Assembly: GCA_902782875.1 (NCBI GenBank)
Contig: CACZPE010000049.1
Coordinates: 1-20,753 of the forward strand
From: an uncultured Ruminococcus sp.
GTDB taxonomy: Bacteria > Bacillota_A > Clostridia > Oscillospirales > Ruminococcaceae
DNA: 20,753 nt
Direction: 5' to 3'
Below the pieces are notes generated by a model. It saw only the letters and a program-made list of their open reading frames with translations, was not told the origin of the DNA and did no database searches. Numbering within the stretch: position 1 is the stretch's first letter; the number at the start of each line of letters is the position of its first letter. The translations under genes and the position numbers were made by a program. This document shows, piece after piece, positions 1 through 6,690 of the stretch.

Positions 1-1
1 A

Positions 2-253
2 GGCGCTCTTGATTCAAAGTCGGCAAAGATGCTGCTCGAGCGATTCAGATATCTCAACACCGAATGCGGAGCCACCATAATCATGGTGACCCATGACAGC
101 TTCACCGCAAGCTATGCGGGCCGCGTGGTATTCATCAAGGACGGCAGGATCTTCAGCGAGATAAACCGCGGTACTGACAGCCGCAGACAGTTCTTTGACA
201 AGATAATCGATGTTGTCACACTTCTGGGAGGTGACGTGAGCGATGCTCTTTAA
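2..253 (+). CDS. ABC transporter ATP-binding protein, C-terminal end (BceA-like), partial
   Basis: The frame is open from the window edge, so the true start lies upstream. What remains is the end of an ABC ATPase: a D-loop (GALDSKSA) at the very start, a beta strand ending in the switch histidine (IIMVTHD), and the usual closing strands (GRVVFIKDGRI). The tail after the H-loop is short, as in BceA/LolD-type exporters of the MacB group. Its end overlaps the permease gene by 11 bases, so the two are translationally coupled and very probably form one complex. In this family such pairs resist or sense cell-wall-active peptides; that role is inferred from the partner, since Walker A and the signature motif are outside the window. 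Confidence 0.9.
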   Translation, partial: GALDSKSAKMLLERFRYLNTECGATIIMVTHDSFTASYAGRVVFIKDGRIFSEINRGTDSRRQFFDKIIDVVTLLGGDVSDAL

Positions 254-2270
254 ACTCTCTCTCAGAAATATCCGCAAAAGCCTGCGTGATTATGCGATAT
301 ATTTCTTCACCCTCTTCATCGGCGTATCGGTATTCTATGTATTCAATGCCATCAGCGGCCAGGCCGCAGCACTCAGGATATCACAGAGCGCAGACTTCAT
401 CATAGAGCTGCTCGATATCGCGATATCCGCAACGAGTGTTGCCGTAGCCGGCGTACTGGGCCTCCTGATAGTATATGCGAGCCGCTTTCTTATGAAGCGC
501 CGCAGCAAGGAATTTGCTCTGTATATGATGCTCGGAATGAGCAAATGGGATATATCCGCGATCATCCTTGCGGAGACGGTGATAATCGGCATAGGCTCGC
601 TGATACTCGGCCTGCTCACAGGCATAGGCCTTTCGCAGCTGATGAGCGCAGTTGTCGCTAACCTCTTTGAAGCGGATATGACCTCGTACAAATTCAGTAT
701 ATCCTCTGATGCAGTGCTCAAAACGATAGTATACTTTGCGGTGATGTATCTTGTGGTCATGGTATTCAACACCTTTGTCATCACAAAGATGAAGCTCATT
801 GACCTTATTCAGTCCGGCAGAAAGTCAGAACAGGTCAAGGCGAAGAACCCGGTAGTATGCATAGTAATGTTCCTCATTGCTGTGGCTATGCTCGCATTTG
901 CATACTATAAGGTCGGCTGGGACGCTAGAAATCTCAACAAGTATCTGATGATAGCCTGTATCGTAATGGGCATAATCGGTACATTTCTCATATTCTGGTC
1001 GGTATCGGGCATGATGCTTCGTTCGGTAATGTCGGTAAAGAGCTTTTATCACAACAAGCTCAACTGCTTTACATTCCGTCAGATTAGCAGCAAGATAAAC
1101 ACGACCGTATTCTCCATGACAGTGATCTGCCTTATGCTCTTTGTGACTATATGCACACTGACAAGCGCATTCTCCATAAGAAACTCCATGAATTCAAACA
1201 TACTCTCGCTCTGCCCCGTTGATTTTGAAGGTGTCATGTTCTATAAAGATGATCAGGAATTCAGCGGCGGCGTAAAGGAGATTTGCGAAAAGAGCGGTTA
1301 CGACTTGTCGGAAGATCTTTCCGACTATGTCGAATACACGATATATGCATCCCCTGACCTCACCTATTCCGATTCCCTGGGCAGCATATTTGAAGAGGCA
1401 TCAACAGAGTATATTTTCATCGGGTCCGATATAAAGGAAGATATCATGAAGCTCAGCGACTACAATGCGCTGATGCGTCTTTACGGCAGAGATCCTATCT
1501 CTCTTGCAGATGATGAATATGCAGTGGTCTGCAACTTGCCCGATATAAAAGATTTCCGCAACAGGGCTCTTGCCGAAAACAAGGAGATAAATATATTCGG
1601 GCACACTCTGAAATCGGGATATGATGCTTGTATTGACGGTTCAACGGATATATCCACCGATATGTCAAATGCCGGCATATATATCGTCCCCGACGCTGTC
1701 CCTGACGAAGGATCCGCAGTTTCATACTACCTGACCGGCAACTACCGTTCAGAGAACAAGTCCGAAGCAGAGGACCAGGTAACGGAAAGATTTTCTACGG
1801 CCGCAGAAACCGCAAAAGATAAATACGGCATAGAAGAAATGATCGCAGTAACAAGGATCATGCTGAAGTCAACATCTGTCGGCATGGGCGCTGTAGCTGC
1901 CTTTCTCGGACTTTATATCGGTCTTGTATTCATCATAGCCTGCGGTGCGATACTTGCACTCAAGGAGCTTTCGGACGCGACCGACAGCATCAGCAGATAC
2001 GAAATGCTCAGAAAGATCGGCACCGAAGAAAAGGATATCTCCGCATCGCTTTTCGCACAGACAGGCATATTCTTCCTGCTCCCGCTGCTGCTTGCGATAA
2101 TCCATTCGGTTTTCGGAATGAAATTCTCGATATATGTGATGCAGGCTTTCGGCACCGAAAGGGTGTGGGAATCCGTGATAGCAACCTCGGTCATACTCCT
2201 GCTTATCTACGGCGGATATTTCCTTGTGACACATATATGCGGAAGATCCGTAATAAAGGACAGAAGATAA
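243..2270 (+). CDS. BceB-like FtsX-family ABC transporter permease
   Basis: This 675-residue membrane protein has the BceB layout. There are about seven helices in the first 315 residues (roughly 17-38, 57-80, 105-135, 160-182, 203-222, 235-257, 288-312), then an extracellular domain of about 220 residues, then three more helices (roughly 545-570, 608-628, 642-665). Two FtsX cores are visible as RRSKEFALYMMLGMSKWDI near 86-104 and as RYEMLRKIGTEEKDI near the C-terminus. The start at ATG 243 is fixed by GGGAGGTGA at 226-234, which lies inside the upstream ATPase gene. BceAB pairs detect and detoxify antimicrobial peptides such as bacitracin, usually with a BceRS two-component system; no such regulator is in view. 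The exact ligand cannot be read from the sequence. Confidence 0.88.
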   Translation: MLFKLSLRNIRKSLRDYAIYFFTLFIGVSVFYVFNAISGQAAALRISQSADFIIELLDIAISATSVAVAGVLGLLIVYASRFLMKRRSKEFALYMMLGMSKWDISAIILAETVIIGIGSLILGLLTGIGLSQLMSAVVANLFEADMTSYKFSISSDAVLKTIVYFAVMYLVVMVFNTFVITKMKLIDLIQSGRKSEQVKAKNPVVCIVMFLIAVAMLAFAYYKVGWDARNLNKYLMIACIVMGIIGTFLIFWSVSGMMLRSVMSVKSFYHNKLNCFTFRQISSKINTTVFSMTVICLMLFVTICTLTSAFSIRNSMNSNILSLCPVDFEGVMFYKDDQEFSGGVKEICEKSGYDLSEDLSDYVEYTIYASPDLTYSDSLGSIFEEASTEYIFIGSDIKEDIMKLSDYNALMRLYGRDPISLADDEYAVVCNLPDIKDFRNRALAENKEINIFGHTLKSGYDACIDGSTDISTDMSNAGIYIVPDAVPDEGSAVSYYLTGNYRSENKSEAEDQVTERFSTAAETAKDKYGIEEMIAVTRIMLKSTSVGMGAVAAFLGLYIGLVFIIACGAILALKELSDATDSISRYEMLRKIGTEEKDISASLFAQTGIFFLLPLLLAIIHSVFGMKFSIYVMQAFGTERVWESVIATSVILLLIYGGYFLVTHICGRSVIKDRR

Positions 2271-2286
2271 CCATCCCCCCTTATAC

Positions 2287-2325
2287 AGAATGCCCCCGGA
2301 CGATCCGGGGGCATTCTCTTTGGTT
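2287..2325 (+). terminator. Intrinsic terminator after the BceB-like gene
   Basis: A perfect 14-bp inverted repeat (AGAATGCCCCCGGA, loop CGA, then its complement) lies 16 bases after the permease stop and is followed by CTCTTTGGTTTT on the + strand. It sits between two converging genes. The - strand side has no T-run after the stem, so it would be at best a weak terminator for the opposite operon. Confidence 0.8.
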
Positions 2326-2341
2326 TTATATCTTTAGTATA

Positions 2342-2758
2342 CTATATAGTAAAGCTTTCCGTCTTAAGGTCACAGTAGTATCGTCCGCTTTCTGCGGTGA
2401 ATTTCAGAACGCAGTAATCGGGATCGGTAACGCCGCCCTTATAGAACATAGTGTCTCCCCTGCGCCAGATCATATCCTTTGTCTTCTGATCGGTCAGTAC
2501 TTCCATTCTGCCCTTGAGCATAACGCCCGTATATTTTATCAGGCCCTTATGGCAAAAGTATATACAGGCTTTCGGGTTGTTCAGATACTGCTTTACCCTC
2601 ATTGACGAAGTATTGGTCGAAAAATAGAAATCACGCAGGCCATCGATCTTTCTCGGCTTGAGCATCGCCTTCACATTCGGTAACCCCTCTTCATCCACCG
2701 AGCATATAAACGCTATCTTCTGTTTTGCTATAAACTCCGAAATAATATTTGTGTCCAT
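2342..2758 (-). CDS. Pyridoxamine 5'-phosphate oxidase-fold (PPOX) family protein
   Basis: The 138-residue protein has the split-barrel flavin-binding pattern of small PPOX/general-stress-protein-26-like proteins. The N-terminal helix is followed by IAFICSVDEEGLPNVKAM, a strand containing FYFSTNTSS with the typical K-Q-Y-L-N-N-P-K-A helix after it (residues about 52-64), then strands CIYFCH and GVMLKGRMEVL. These proteins normally dimerise and bind FMN, F420 or heme at the dimer interface; the cofactor and substrate are not decidable here. A GGGGGAT ribosome site precedes the start. It lies 26 bases after the UPF0340 gene, so it is probably the last gene of a three-gene - strand operon. Confidence 0.82.
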   Translation of the reverse strand: MDTNIISEFIAKQKIAFICSVDEEGLPNVKAMLKPRKIDGLRDFYFSTNTSSMRVKQYLNNPKACIYFCHKGLIKYTGVMLKGRMEVLTDQKTKDMIWRRGDTMFYKGGVTDPDYCVLKFTAESGRYYCDLKTESFTI

Positions 2759-2784
2759 AATATCCCCCGTTTGATATACTGTCC

Positions 2785-3330
2785 TTATTTTATCCTGTCG
2801 TCGTATACAGCACGTTCTCCGCCTATGAATTTCGGCCTTGTCCTTGCGGCGGTTATGTGGGCACTTCCTATGCAGCTGTGCTCAAGGCGCACTGGCACAG
2901 CGACCTTTTTCAGATGCATGCCTATCAAAGTATCGCCTATATCAAGTCCTGCATCAGCGCTTATCTCCTCCGTCACAACGGGATCCCTGAAGCTGCGGTA
3001 CGCTGTCGTTGCAAAGGATCCCCCCGCCTTGGGCTGAGGCACCACATTCACGATCTCCCTGCAGGGCACAGCGTCCCTTTCTATGACTATCGCACGGTTC
3101 AGATGCTCGCAGCACTGAGCTGCAAGGTATATCCCACGCTCGTTCAGAGCGGTGTATATCCCCTCAAAGACTGCCTTTGCCATATCCACATTTGAATTGC
3201 TTCCGATACGGTCACCGCATATCTCCGATGATGAGCAGCCTATCACCATGATCTGTCCCTTTTTCAGCCCTGCTTTTTCGCAAAGCTCGCATACCGTTTC
3301 GTATGCCTGCTGTTTTTCGTTATCAAACAT
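2785..3330 (-). CDS. UPF0340 family protein (YwlG-like, TIGR01440)
   Basis: The 181-residue protein matches the UPF0340/YwlG family throughout. Recognisable blocks are the ETVCELCEKAGLKKGQ start, the GCSSSEICGDRIGSNS motif near residues 31-46, AAQCCEHLNRAIVIER near 70-85, the VPQPKAGGSFATTAY stretch, and the C-terminal block DIGDTLIGMHLKKVAVPVR. The family has no firmly established biochemical role. It is widespread in Firmicutes, about 180 residues long, so this copy is complete. An AGGAGG site nine bases ahead fixes the start. It lies downstream of the YcaQ-like gene with a gap of about 60 bases and upstream of the PPOX gene, all on the same strand. Confidence 0.9.
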   Translation of the reverse strand: MFDNEKQQAYETVCELCEKAGLKKGQIMVIGCSSSEICGDRIGSNSNVDMAKAVFEGIYTALNERGIYLAAQCCEHLNRAIVIERDAVPCREIVNVVPQPKAGGSFATTAYRSFRDPVVTEEISADAGLDIGDTLIGMHLKKVAVPVRLEHSCIGSAHITAARTRPKFIGGERAVYDDRIK

Positions 3331-3391
3331 AGTTATCCTCCTTACTGTTATACATATCTGTTTTCGTGAAATATAATTCTATGTCCAGACA

Positions 3392-4573
3392 TCAGCCGTC
3401 CGCGAAGGGCTCGGCTTCAACGCCTAAAAATCCGCCGAATCTGCGCAGCGCTTCATCTGCGGCAGCCCTCATCTCGTCGGATACATTTACATCGGGCTCC
3501 CACCACCAGTTCTTTATCCGCAAGGGCCTGTCGCCCCTGTTTCTCTCGGGCTCAAATCTTGCTATGAACCTGTTTTTGTAAAGCACAGGCAGCACATAAT
3601 AGCCGTATTGTCTTTTTGCCGCGGGAGTATACACCTCCCAGCGGTATCTGAAACCGAATATCTCCTCTGTCATCTCTCTGTCCCAGAGTATATTGTCAAG
3701 AGGAGCGATAAAACGGACTGTATTGTTGTCCACAGGCTTACCGAGAAGATATGTATCCTCACTGCGCATATAGAAGATCTCATCCGAACCCTCTATACTT
3801 ATCTCCGTCAGCTCTCCCTCATCAGTCAGCTCGCGCAGTATCCGGGTTCTCATATTCCTGTCCTGCAGGAAATTGCCTGTCCATGCGCCTGTATTCCTGT
3901 TCCACACAAGCCCGATACTGCCGATCCTGCGTTTCACATACCACCTGAGAAACTCATGCTCCGTACCGAACGGGTCTTCCCCGAGAAGCTCTCTGTCAAA
4001 CAGATTTTCGACGAGGTCATATATTTTCTGCGTCTTTTTCTTTTCGTAGATGCCGAGCTGTCCGCTGTTGTAGAGATAATCAAGTGCGGCGCTTGACAGC
4101 TTTTTATGTCCCCATCTGCCGGGCTCCGCCCTGCCGCCTGTATCTATGGAGCTTGCCGACTGAGGGCCGTTTGCTCTGATATACTCCTTTACATCATCCA
4201 GCATATCAAGCGCTTCAAGAGAACCTCTGTATGACAATGTCCTTATCAGCACTTCGGATGCAGCCTTTCGGACCCGAGTCATTTTCGGATAGTCCTCCGT
4301 TAGTATTACCGACATCACCTTATCCACTCCGTCGGCAAGATATCTCTCCTTATACAGGAGATCTTCAAGGATATCCTTCCTGTAGTCTTTCACCCGCGCC
4401 TGCAGCACAAGGTCGGCGTTTCTGCCTGCAACGTCAAGCGGATCGTACTGTATGCAGCGCACCCTCTGCATATAGCTTCTTACCCCGTCATGGCCCTCAA
4501 GCTTTCTGAGGCCGCCAAGATCCTGATAATTCACAAGAAAATCCCCTGCGGTTTCCTTTGATATGGTCTGCAT
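3392..4573 (-). CDS. YcaQ/AlkX-like winged-helix protein (HTH_42 superfamily)
   Basis: A 393-residue protein of the HTH_42 superfamily, which includes DNA glycosylases YcaQ (AlkX) and AlkZ that unhook interstrand crosslinks. The family core is visible near residues 37-61: VRCIQYDPLDVAGRNADLVLQARV. It holds Q42-Y43-D44, matching the Q-x-D catalytic motif described for the YcaQ branch rather than the Q-x-Q of AlkZ. Later blocks PLDNILWDRE and YVLPVLYKNRFIARFEPE are also typical. A longer frame opens at 4690, but the start at 4573 is preferred: GGGAGGTG lies just ahead of it, homology begins there, and the likely promoter and a terminator fall inside the longer version. Glycosylase activity is inferred from the motif; some members may only bind DNA. 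Confidence 0.85.
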   Translation of the reverse strand: MQTISKETAGDFLVNYQDLGGLRKLEGHDGVRSYMQRVRCIQYDPLDVAGRNADLVLQARVKDYRKDILEDLLYKERYLADGVDKVMSVILTEDYPKMTRVRKAASEVLIRTLSYRGSLEALDMLDDVKEYIRANGPQSASSIDTGGRAEPGRWGHKKLSSAALDYLYNSGQLGIYEKKKTQKIYDLVENLFDRELLGEDPFGTEHEFLRWYVKRRIGSIGLVWNRNTGAWTGNFLQDRNMRTRILRELTDEGELTEISIEGSDEIFYMRSEDTYLLGKPVDNNTVRFIAPLDNILWDREMTEEIFGFRYRWEVYTPAAKRQYGYYVLPVLYKNRFIARFEPERNRGDRPLRIKNWWWEPDVNVSDEMRAAADEALRRFGGFLGVEAEPFADG

Positions 4574-4609
4574 ACAACACCTCCCGTTATGAAATGATAT
4601 TCTCATTCT

Positions 4610-4638
4610 ATTATAACACATAACACAAAAAAATACAA
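4610..4638 (-). promoter_or_regulatory. Probable promoter of the YcaQ-like operon
   Basis: Read on the - strand, TTGTAT (4633-4638), a 17-base spacer and a perfect TATAAT (4610-4615) lie about 37 bases ahead of the chosen start. The -35 element is poor (3 of 6), so the call rests mainly on the -10 box and spacing. It overlaps the T-run of the terminator just upstream. Confidence 0.5.
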
Positions 4639-4661
4639 CCAGCGGGCAAAGCCCGCTGTTG
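4626..4661 (-). terminator. Intrinsic terminator of the decayed - strand gene
   Basis: On the - strand a stem CAAC-AGCGGGC, loop TTT, GCCCGCT-G-GTTG (one bulged G) is followed by TATTTTTTTG. This is a good rho-independent terminator. It separates the pseudogene upstream from the YcaQ-like operon and argues against translation starting at 4690. Confidence 0.75.
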
Positions 4662-4707
4662 CTTCGCTGATTTACTCCTCGGGGCCCCATTCATTTCCTA
4701 AAACACA

Positions 4708-5180
4708 TTAAGCTGATTTTATCTCGCATTTGTCAATCGAGATGTCAAAAACGCCTGCAAAGTTAGCCTTCCTGACAGAAAATTCTATATCGAAAGCCAT
4801 GGGCAGACCGTTGAGGTGTACTTCAAGATATCCGTAGTCGTGTACGATGATCTGTTGTATTATAGAGCGATAAAGCTCTTTGTCTCACGTTTTATATTCC
4901 GGAAGGCTTCTGATCTGTTCTATCGTCTTTCTTATCTCGTCAAGCTGTGCGTTCTGCTGTGCAGTAATGTTCTGTTTTTGTGCGATCTCTTCTATAAGAC
5001 TGAGACTTATTCGGACGCTTGATGATATGTCCTGCAAGGACAGAATCCTTGTACTTGCCGACAAGATAATAGATGGTGGTTTTTAGCACATCATAGAGCT
5101 GGCAGAAGTTTGCTGCCGATATCTGATTTGAAAAGCGTTCTATGACCATTCGTCCTGTTAATATTATACCGTTCGAAGAC
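4708..5180 (-). pseudogene. Decayed gene fragment, resembles C-terminal part of a site-specific recombinase
   Basis: No intact gene fills this stretch, but conceptual translation on the - strand is protein-like across two frames. From about 5180 to 5000 one frame reads SSNGIILTGRMVIERFSN and then QLYDVLKTTIYYLVGKYKDS, which looks like a helix-turn-helix. The next frame then gives a coiled segment SLIEEIAQKQN...LDEIRKTIEQIRSLPEYKT, an in-frame TGA at 4885-4887, and then DKELYRSIIQQIIVHDYG, LEVHLNGLPMAFDIEF, ending at a stop at 4708-4710. A coiled coil followed by a short beta-rich tail is how large serine recombinases end; that identity is only a resemblance. At least one frameshift and one stop show it is dead, and no N-terminal catalytic domain is present. 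Confidence 0.45.
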
Positions 5181-5188
5181 TTATACCA

Positions 5189-5241
5189 GAAACAGCGGTG
5201 CTTTTAGGACAGAATAATACTGTTCCTAAAAGCACCGTTTC
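5189..5241. repeat. Long imperfect inverted repeat (53 bases)
   Basis: Arms GAAAC-(AGC)-GGTGCTTTTAGGA-CAG and CTG-(T)-TCCTAAAAGCACC-GTTTC pair over 21 bases with one three-base bulge and one single-base bulge around the loop AATAATA. Neither strand has a clean T-run after the stem. It may be a structured RNA, a tiny repeat element, or the joined ends of a lost mobile element; the last fits the neighbouring pseudogene but is unproven. Confidence 0.5.
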
Positions 5242-5295
5242 ATAATTGCAGAATATCGCCTCAGTTTCATACCGCGATACCGTTTCATTAATTAT

Positions 5296-5319
5296 CTCCA
5301 CGGCAAATCTGCCGCGGAG
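5296..5319 (-). terminator. Possible terminator after the response-regulator gene
   Basis: Just beyond the regulator stop, the - strand reads CTCCGCGGCA, loop GATT, TGCCGTGGAG, a 10-bp stem whose only irregular pair is G-T, then ATAATTAATG. The stem is strong and well placed, but the T-run is weak. On the + strand the same repeat has an A-C mismatch and is followed by a better T-run. Confidence 0.4.
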
Positions 5320-5326
5320 GTGGTTT

Positions 5327-6379
5327 TTATATATCCGAATCATTCCTGAATTCGGACGGTGGTACACCATAGGTGGATTTGAATATCCTGCCCATATACT
5401 TATAATCATCATATCCGAGTATCTCTGCGATCTCAGACAGCTGTTTGCTGCTGGATATTACCATTTTGCGAAGCTTCTGCATTTTCATGCCCGATACATA
5501 TTCCGTCAACGACATCCCTGTATTCTGTCTGAACATATGACTGAGATGCGCTTTGTTGACAAAACAGCTTTCTGAAACGCTTGCAAGCGTCAGCTTCCTG
5601 AATCTGTTTTCGAGTATATGATCTATGGCTGCTTTGGTGATACCGTAAAGGCCCGGGGGATAAAACTTGTTTATGGTATCAGATATTTCCGAAAAGAAAC
5701 TGTACAGTATATCCCTTGTGTCGCGGTCATCTGCGGAAGTGATGTTCTGCAGCACTGCATCAGGCTCGGGTATCAGGTCTGCTATCCATTCGTGAGTGGT
5801 ACATACATCATTGTATATCCTTTCAGCTGCATGGATTATTCGGTGAGCATTTGAATAGCTGCTGTTTTTGTGGCGGATGCATGAGATGATGAGCGCATCT
5901 GTTCTGCTGCCGATGTCTGTTCCTCCGCGAAGCAGATGATCGGATATCTCCGAGCAGAGATGATCTGTTTCTGAGCTCCGCTTGTTTTTCAGGCATTTCT
6001 CAAGACGCTTTGCTGCCCTGTGGAGAACATCATACATATCGTCATTGCTCACAGGCTTCACCAGATAATCGAAGGAACCCAGCACAAGCGCTTTTTTGAC
6101 CGTATCATAGTCTATCCTTTCGCCCGTCAGGATAACACATATATGGTAAAGATCCTTTTCATTGATGATCCTCAGGATATCAAACCCGTCAGGTCTTTCC
6201 ATATCTGTATCCATTATAAGGATATGTATATCAGGTGTGCTGATGAGCTGCAGGACTTCATCCCCGTCTGTTGATCTGTATGCAACATTGAATGTGTCAC
6301 TGCATTCCTTCCACACATCGAGCTCTGAGATATCCTTGATGTATGCTTCCGAGCCGCTGGCAATAATAATGTTATACAT
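5327..6379 (-). CDS. Response regulator: receiver domain plus AraC-type HTH
   Basis: A 350-residue cytoplasmic regulator. Residues 1-125 form a receiver domain, with the phospho-acceptor position D57 in ILIMDTDMERPDG, T85 in CVILTGE and K108 in DYLVKPV. The usual acidic pair after strand 1 is missing (IIIASGSEAY instead of a D-D or D-E pair), so normal Mg-dependent phosphorylation is doubtful. A linker of about 120 residues leads to two AraC helix-turn-helix units at about 250-345 (LASVSESCFVNKAHLSHMF and LSEIAEILGYDDYKYMGRIF). The start at 6379 follows GGAAAGAAG; a longer frame to 6445 would begin in the middle of the leader hairpin region. It is divergent from the urt operon and is the natural candidate to control it. 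No sensor kinase is in the window. Confidence 0.9.
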   Translation of the reverse strand: MYNIIIASGSEAYIKDISELDVWKECSDTFNVAYRSTDGDEVLQLISTPDIHILIMDTDMERPDGFDILRIINEKDLYHICVILTGERIDYDTVKKALVLGSFDYLVKPVSNDDMYDVLHRAAKRLEKCLKNKRSSETDHLCSEISDHLLRGGTDIGSRTDALIISCIRHKNSSYSNAHRIIHAAERIYNDVCTTHEWIADLIPEPDAVLQNITSADDRDTRDILYSFFSEISDTINKFYPPGLYGITKAAIDHILENRFRKLTLASVSESCFVNKAHLSHMFRQNTGMSLTEYVSGMKMQKLRKMVISSSKQLSEIAEILGYDDYKYMGRIFKSTYGVPPSEFRNDSDI

Positions 6380-6404
6380 ATGATCAACTTCTTTCCTGCC
6401 GGTC

Positions 6405-6431
6405 TGCGTACTGTCAAAATGACAGTACGCA
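6405..6431. repeat. Perfect 12-bp palindrome in the regulator leader
   Basis: TGCGTACTGTCA, loop AAA, then its exact complement. It lies between the regulator promoter and its start codon, 26 bases upstream of the ATG. In RNA it would fold into a very stable hairpin close to the ribosome site; as DNA it could be an operator. Neither side carries the T-run of a terminator. Confidence 0.7.
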
Positions 6432-6439
6432 TGACAAAA

Positions 6440-6467
6440 ATGCAAGACATATTTTATTAACTTGCAT
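6440..6467. promoter_or_regulatory. Operator-like palindrome 1 (ATGCAAG-N14-CTTGCAT)
   Basis: A 7-bp inverted repeat separated by exactly 14 AT-rich bases; with flanks the arms extend to AAATGCAAG and CTTGCATTT. The half-sites are 21 bp apart centre to centre, two helical turns. It lies about +8 to +35 downstream of the predicted regulator start point, where bound protein would block transcription. The same structure recurs at 6614. Confidence 0.65.
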
Positions 6468-6481
6468 TTATTTCTACGCTC

Positions 6482-6510
6482 ATAATATAATATTTTAACA
6501 TATCAGTCAA
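6482..6510 (-). promoter_or_regulatory. Promoter of the response-regulator gene
   Basis: Read on the - strand: TTGACT (6505-6510), 17-base spacer, TATTAT (6482-6487). Each hexamer matches the sigma-A consensus at 5 of 6. The predicted start point is near 6475, giving a leader of about 95 bases that contains operator 1 and the 27-base palindrome. Confidence 0.7.
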
Positions 6511-6531
6511 GACTAAAATTGTTAAAATATT
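6489..6531. repeat. Second type of palindrome around the regulator promoter
   Basis: AATATTTTAACA, 19-base spacer, TGTTAAAATATT: a perfect 12-bp inverted repeat enclosing the -35 box of the regulator promoter. Half-sites are 31 bp apart centre to centre, about three helical turns. The arms are AT-rich, so chance is more plausible than for the ATGCAAG pair. Confidence 0.45.
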
Positions 6532-6613
6532 TATATATAGGCGTTTTTGTAGGTTTAGCAAAACTTATGAAGTTTGGGATACTGTTTTTTATCAATACGT
6601 GATAAAGGCAAAA

Positions 6614-6641
6614 ATGCAAGCTAAATATTTTTATCTTGCAT
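6614..6641. promoter_or_regulatory. Operator-like palindrome 2 (ATGCAAG-N14-CTTGCAT)
   Basis: Same half-sites and same 14-base spacing as the site at 6440, but with an unrelated spacer sequence, so the shared parts look functional rather than a simple recent duplication. It ends 14 bases ahead of the predicted urtA -35 box and is centred near -63 from the predicted start point, the typical place for an activator that touches RNA polymerase from upstream. Confidence 0.65.
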
Positions 6642-6655
6642 CTAAAAATAGTGAG

Positions 6656-6684
6656 TGTACAGTCTACGGCATTTCAACTACAAT
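6656..6684 (+). promoter_or_regulatory. Probable promoter of the urt-amiF-ure operon
   Basis: TGTACA (4 of 6 to TTGACA), 17-base spacer, TACAAT (5 of 6 to TATAAT). The weak -35 box fits a promoter that needs an activator, and operator 2 lies directly upstream. Predicted start point near 6691, leaving a leader of about 224 bases. Confidence 0.55.
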
Positions 6685-6690
6685 ATAGAC

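Noticed and set aside
4574..4690. N-terminal extension of the YcaQ-like protein to 432 residues
   Set aside because: The extension crosses a terminator and the likely promoter, has no ribosome site at 4690, and is not similar to the family; GGGAGGTG precedes the start at 4573.
6412..6424. GlnR/TnrA box suggested by TGTCA and TGACA halves
   Set aside because: The known box has seven bases between the halves; here there are three, inside a longer perfect palindrome.
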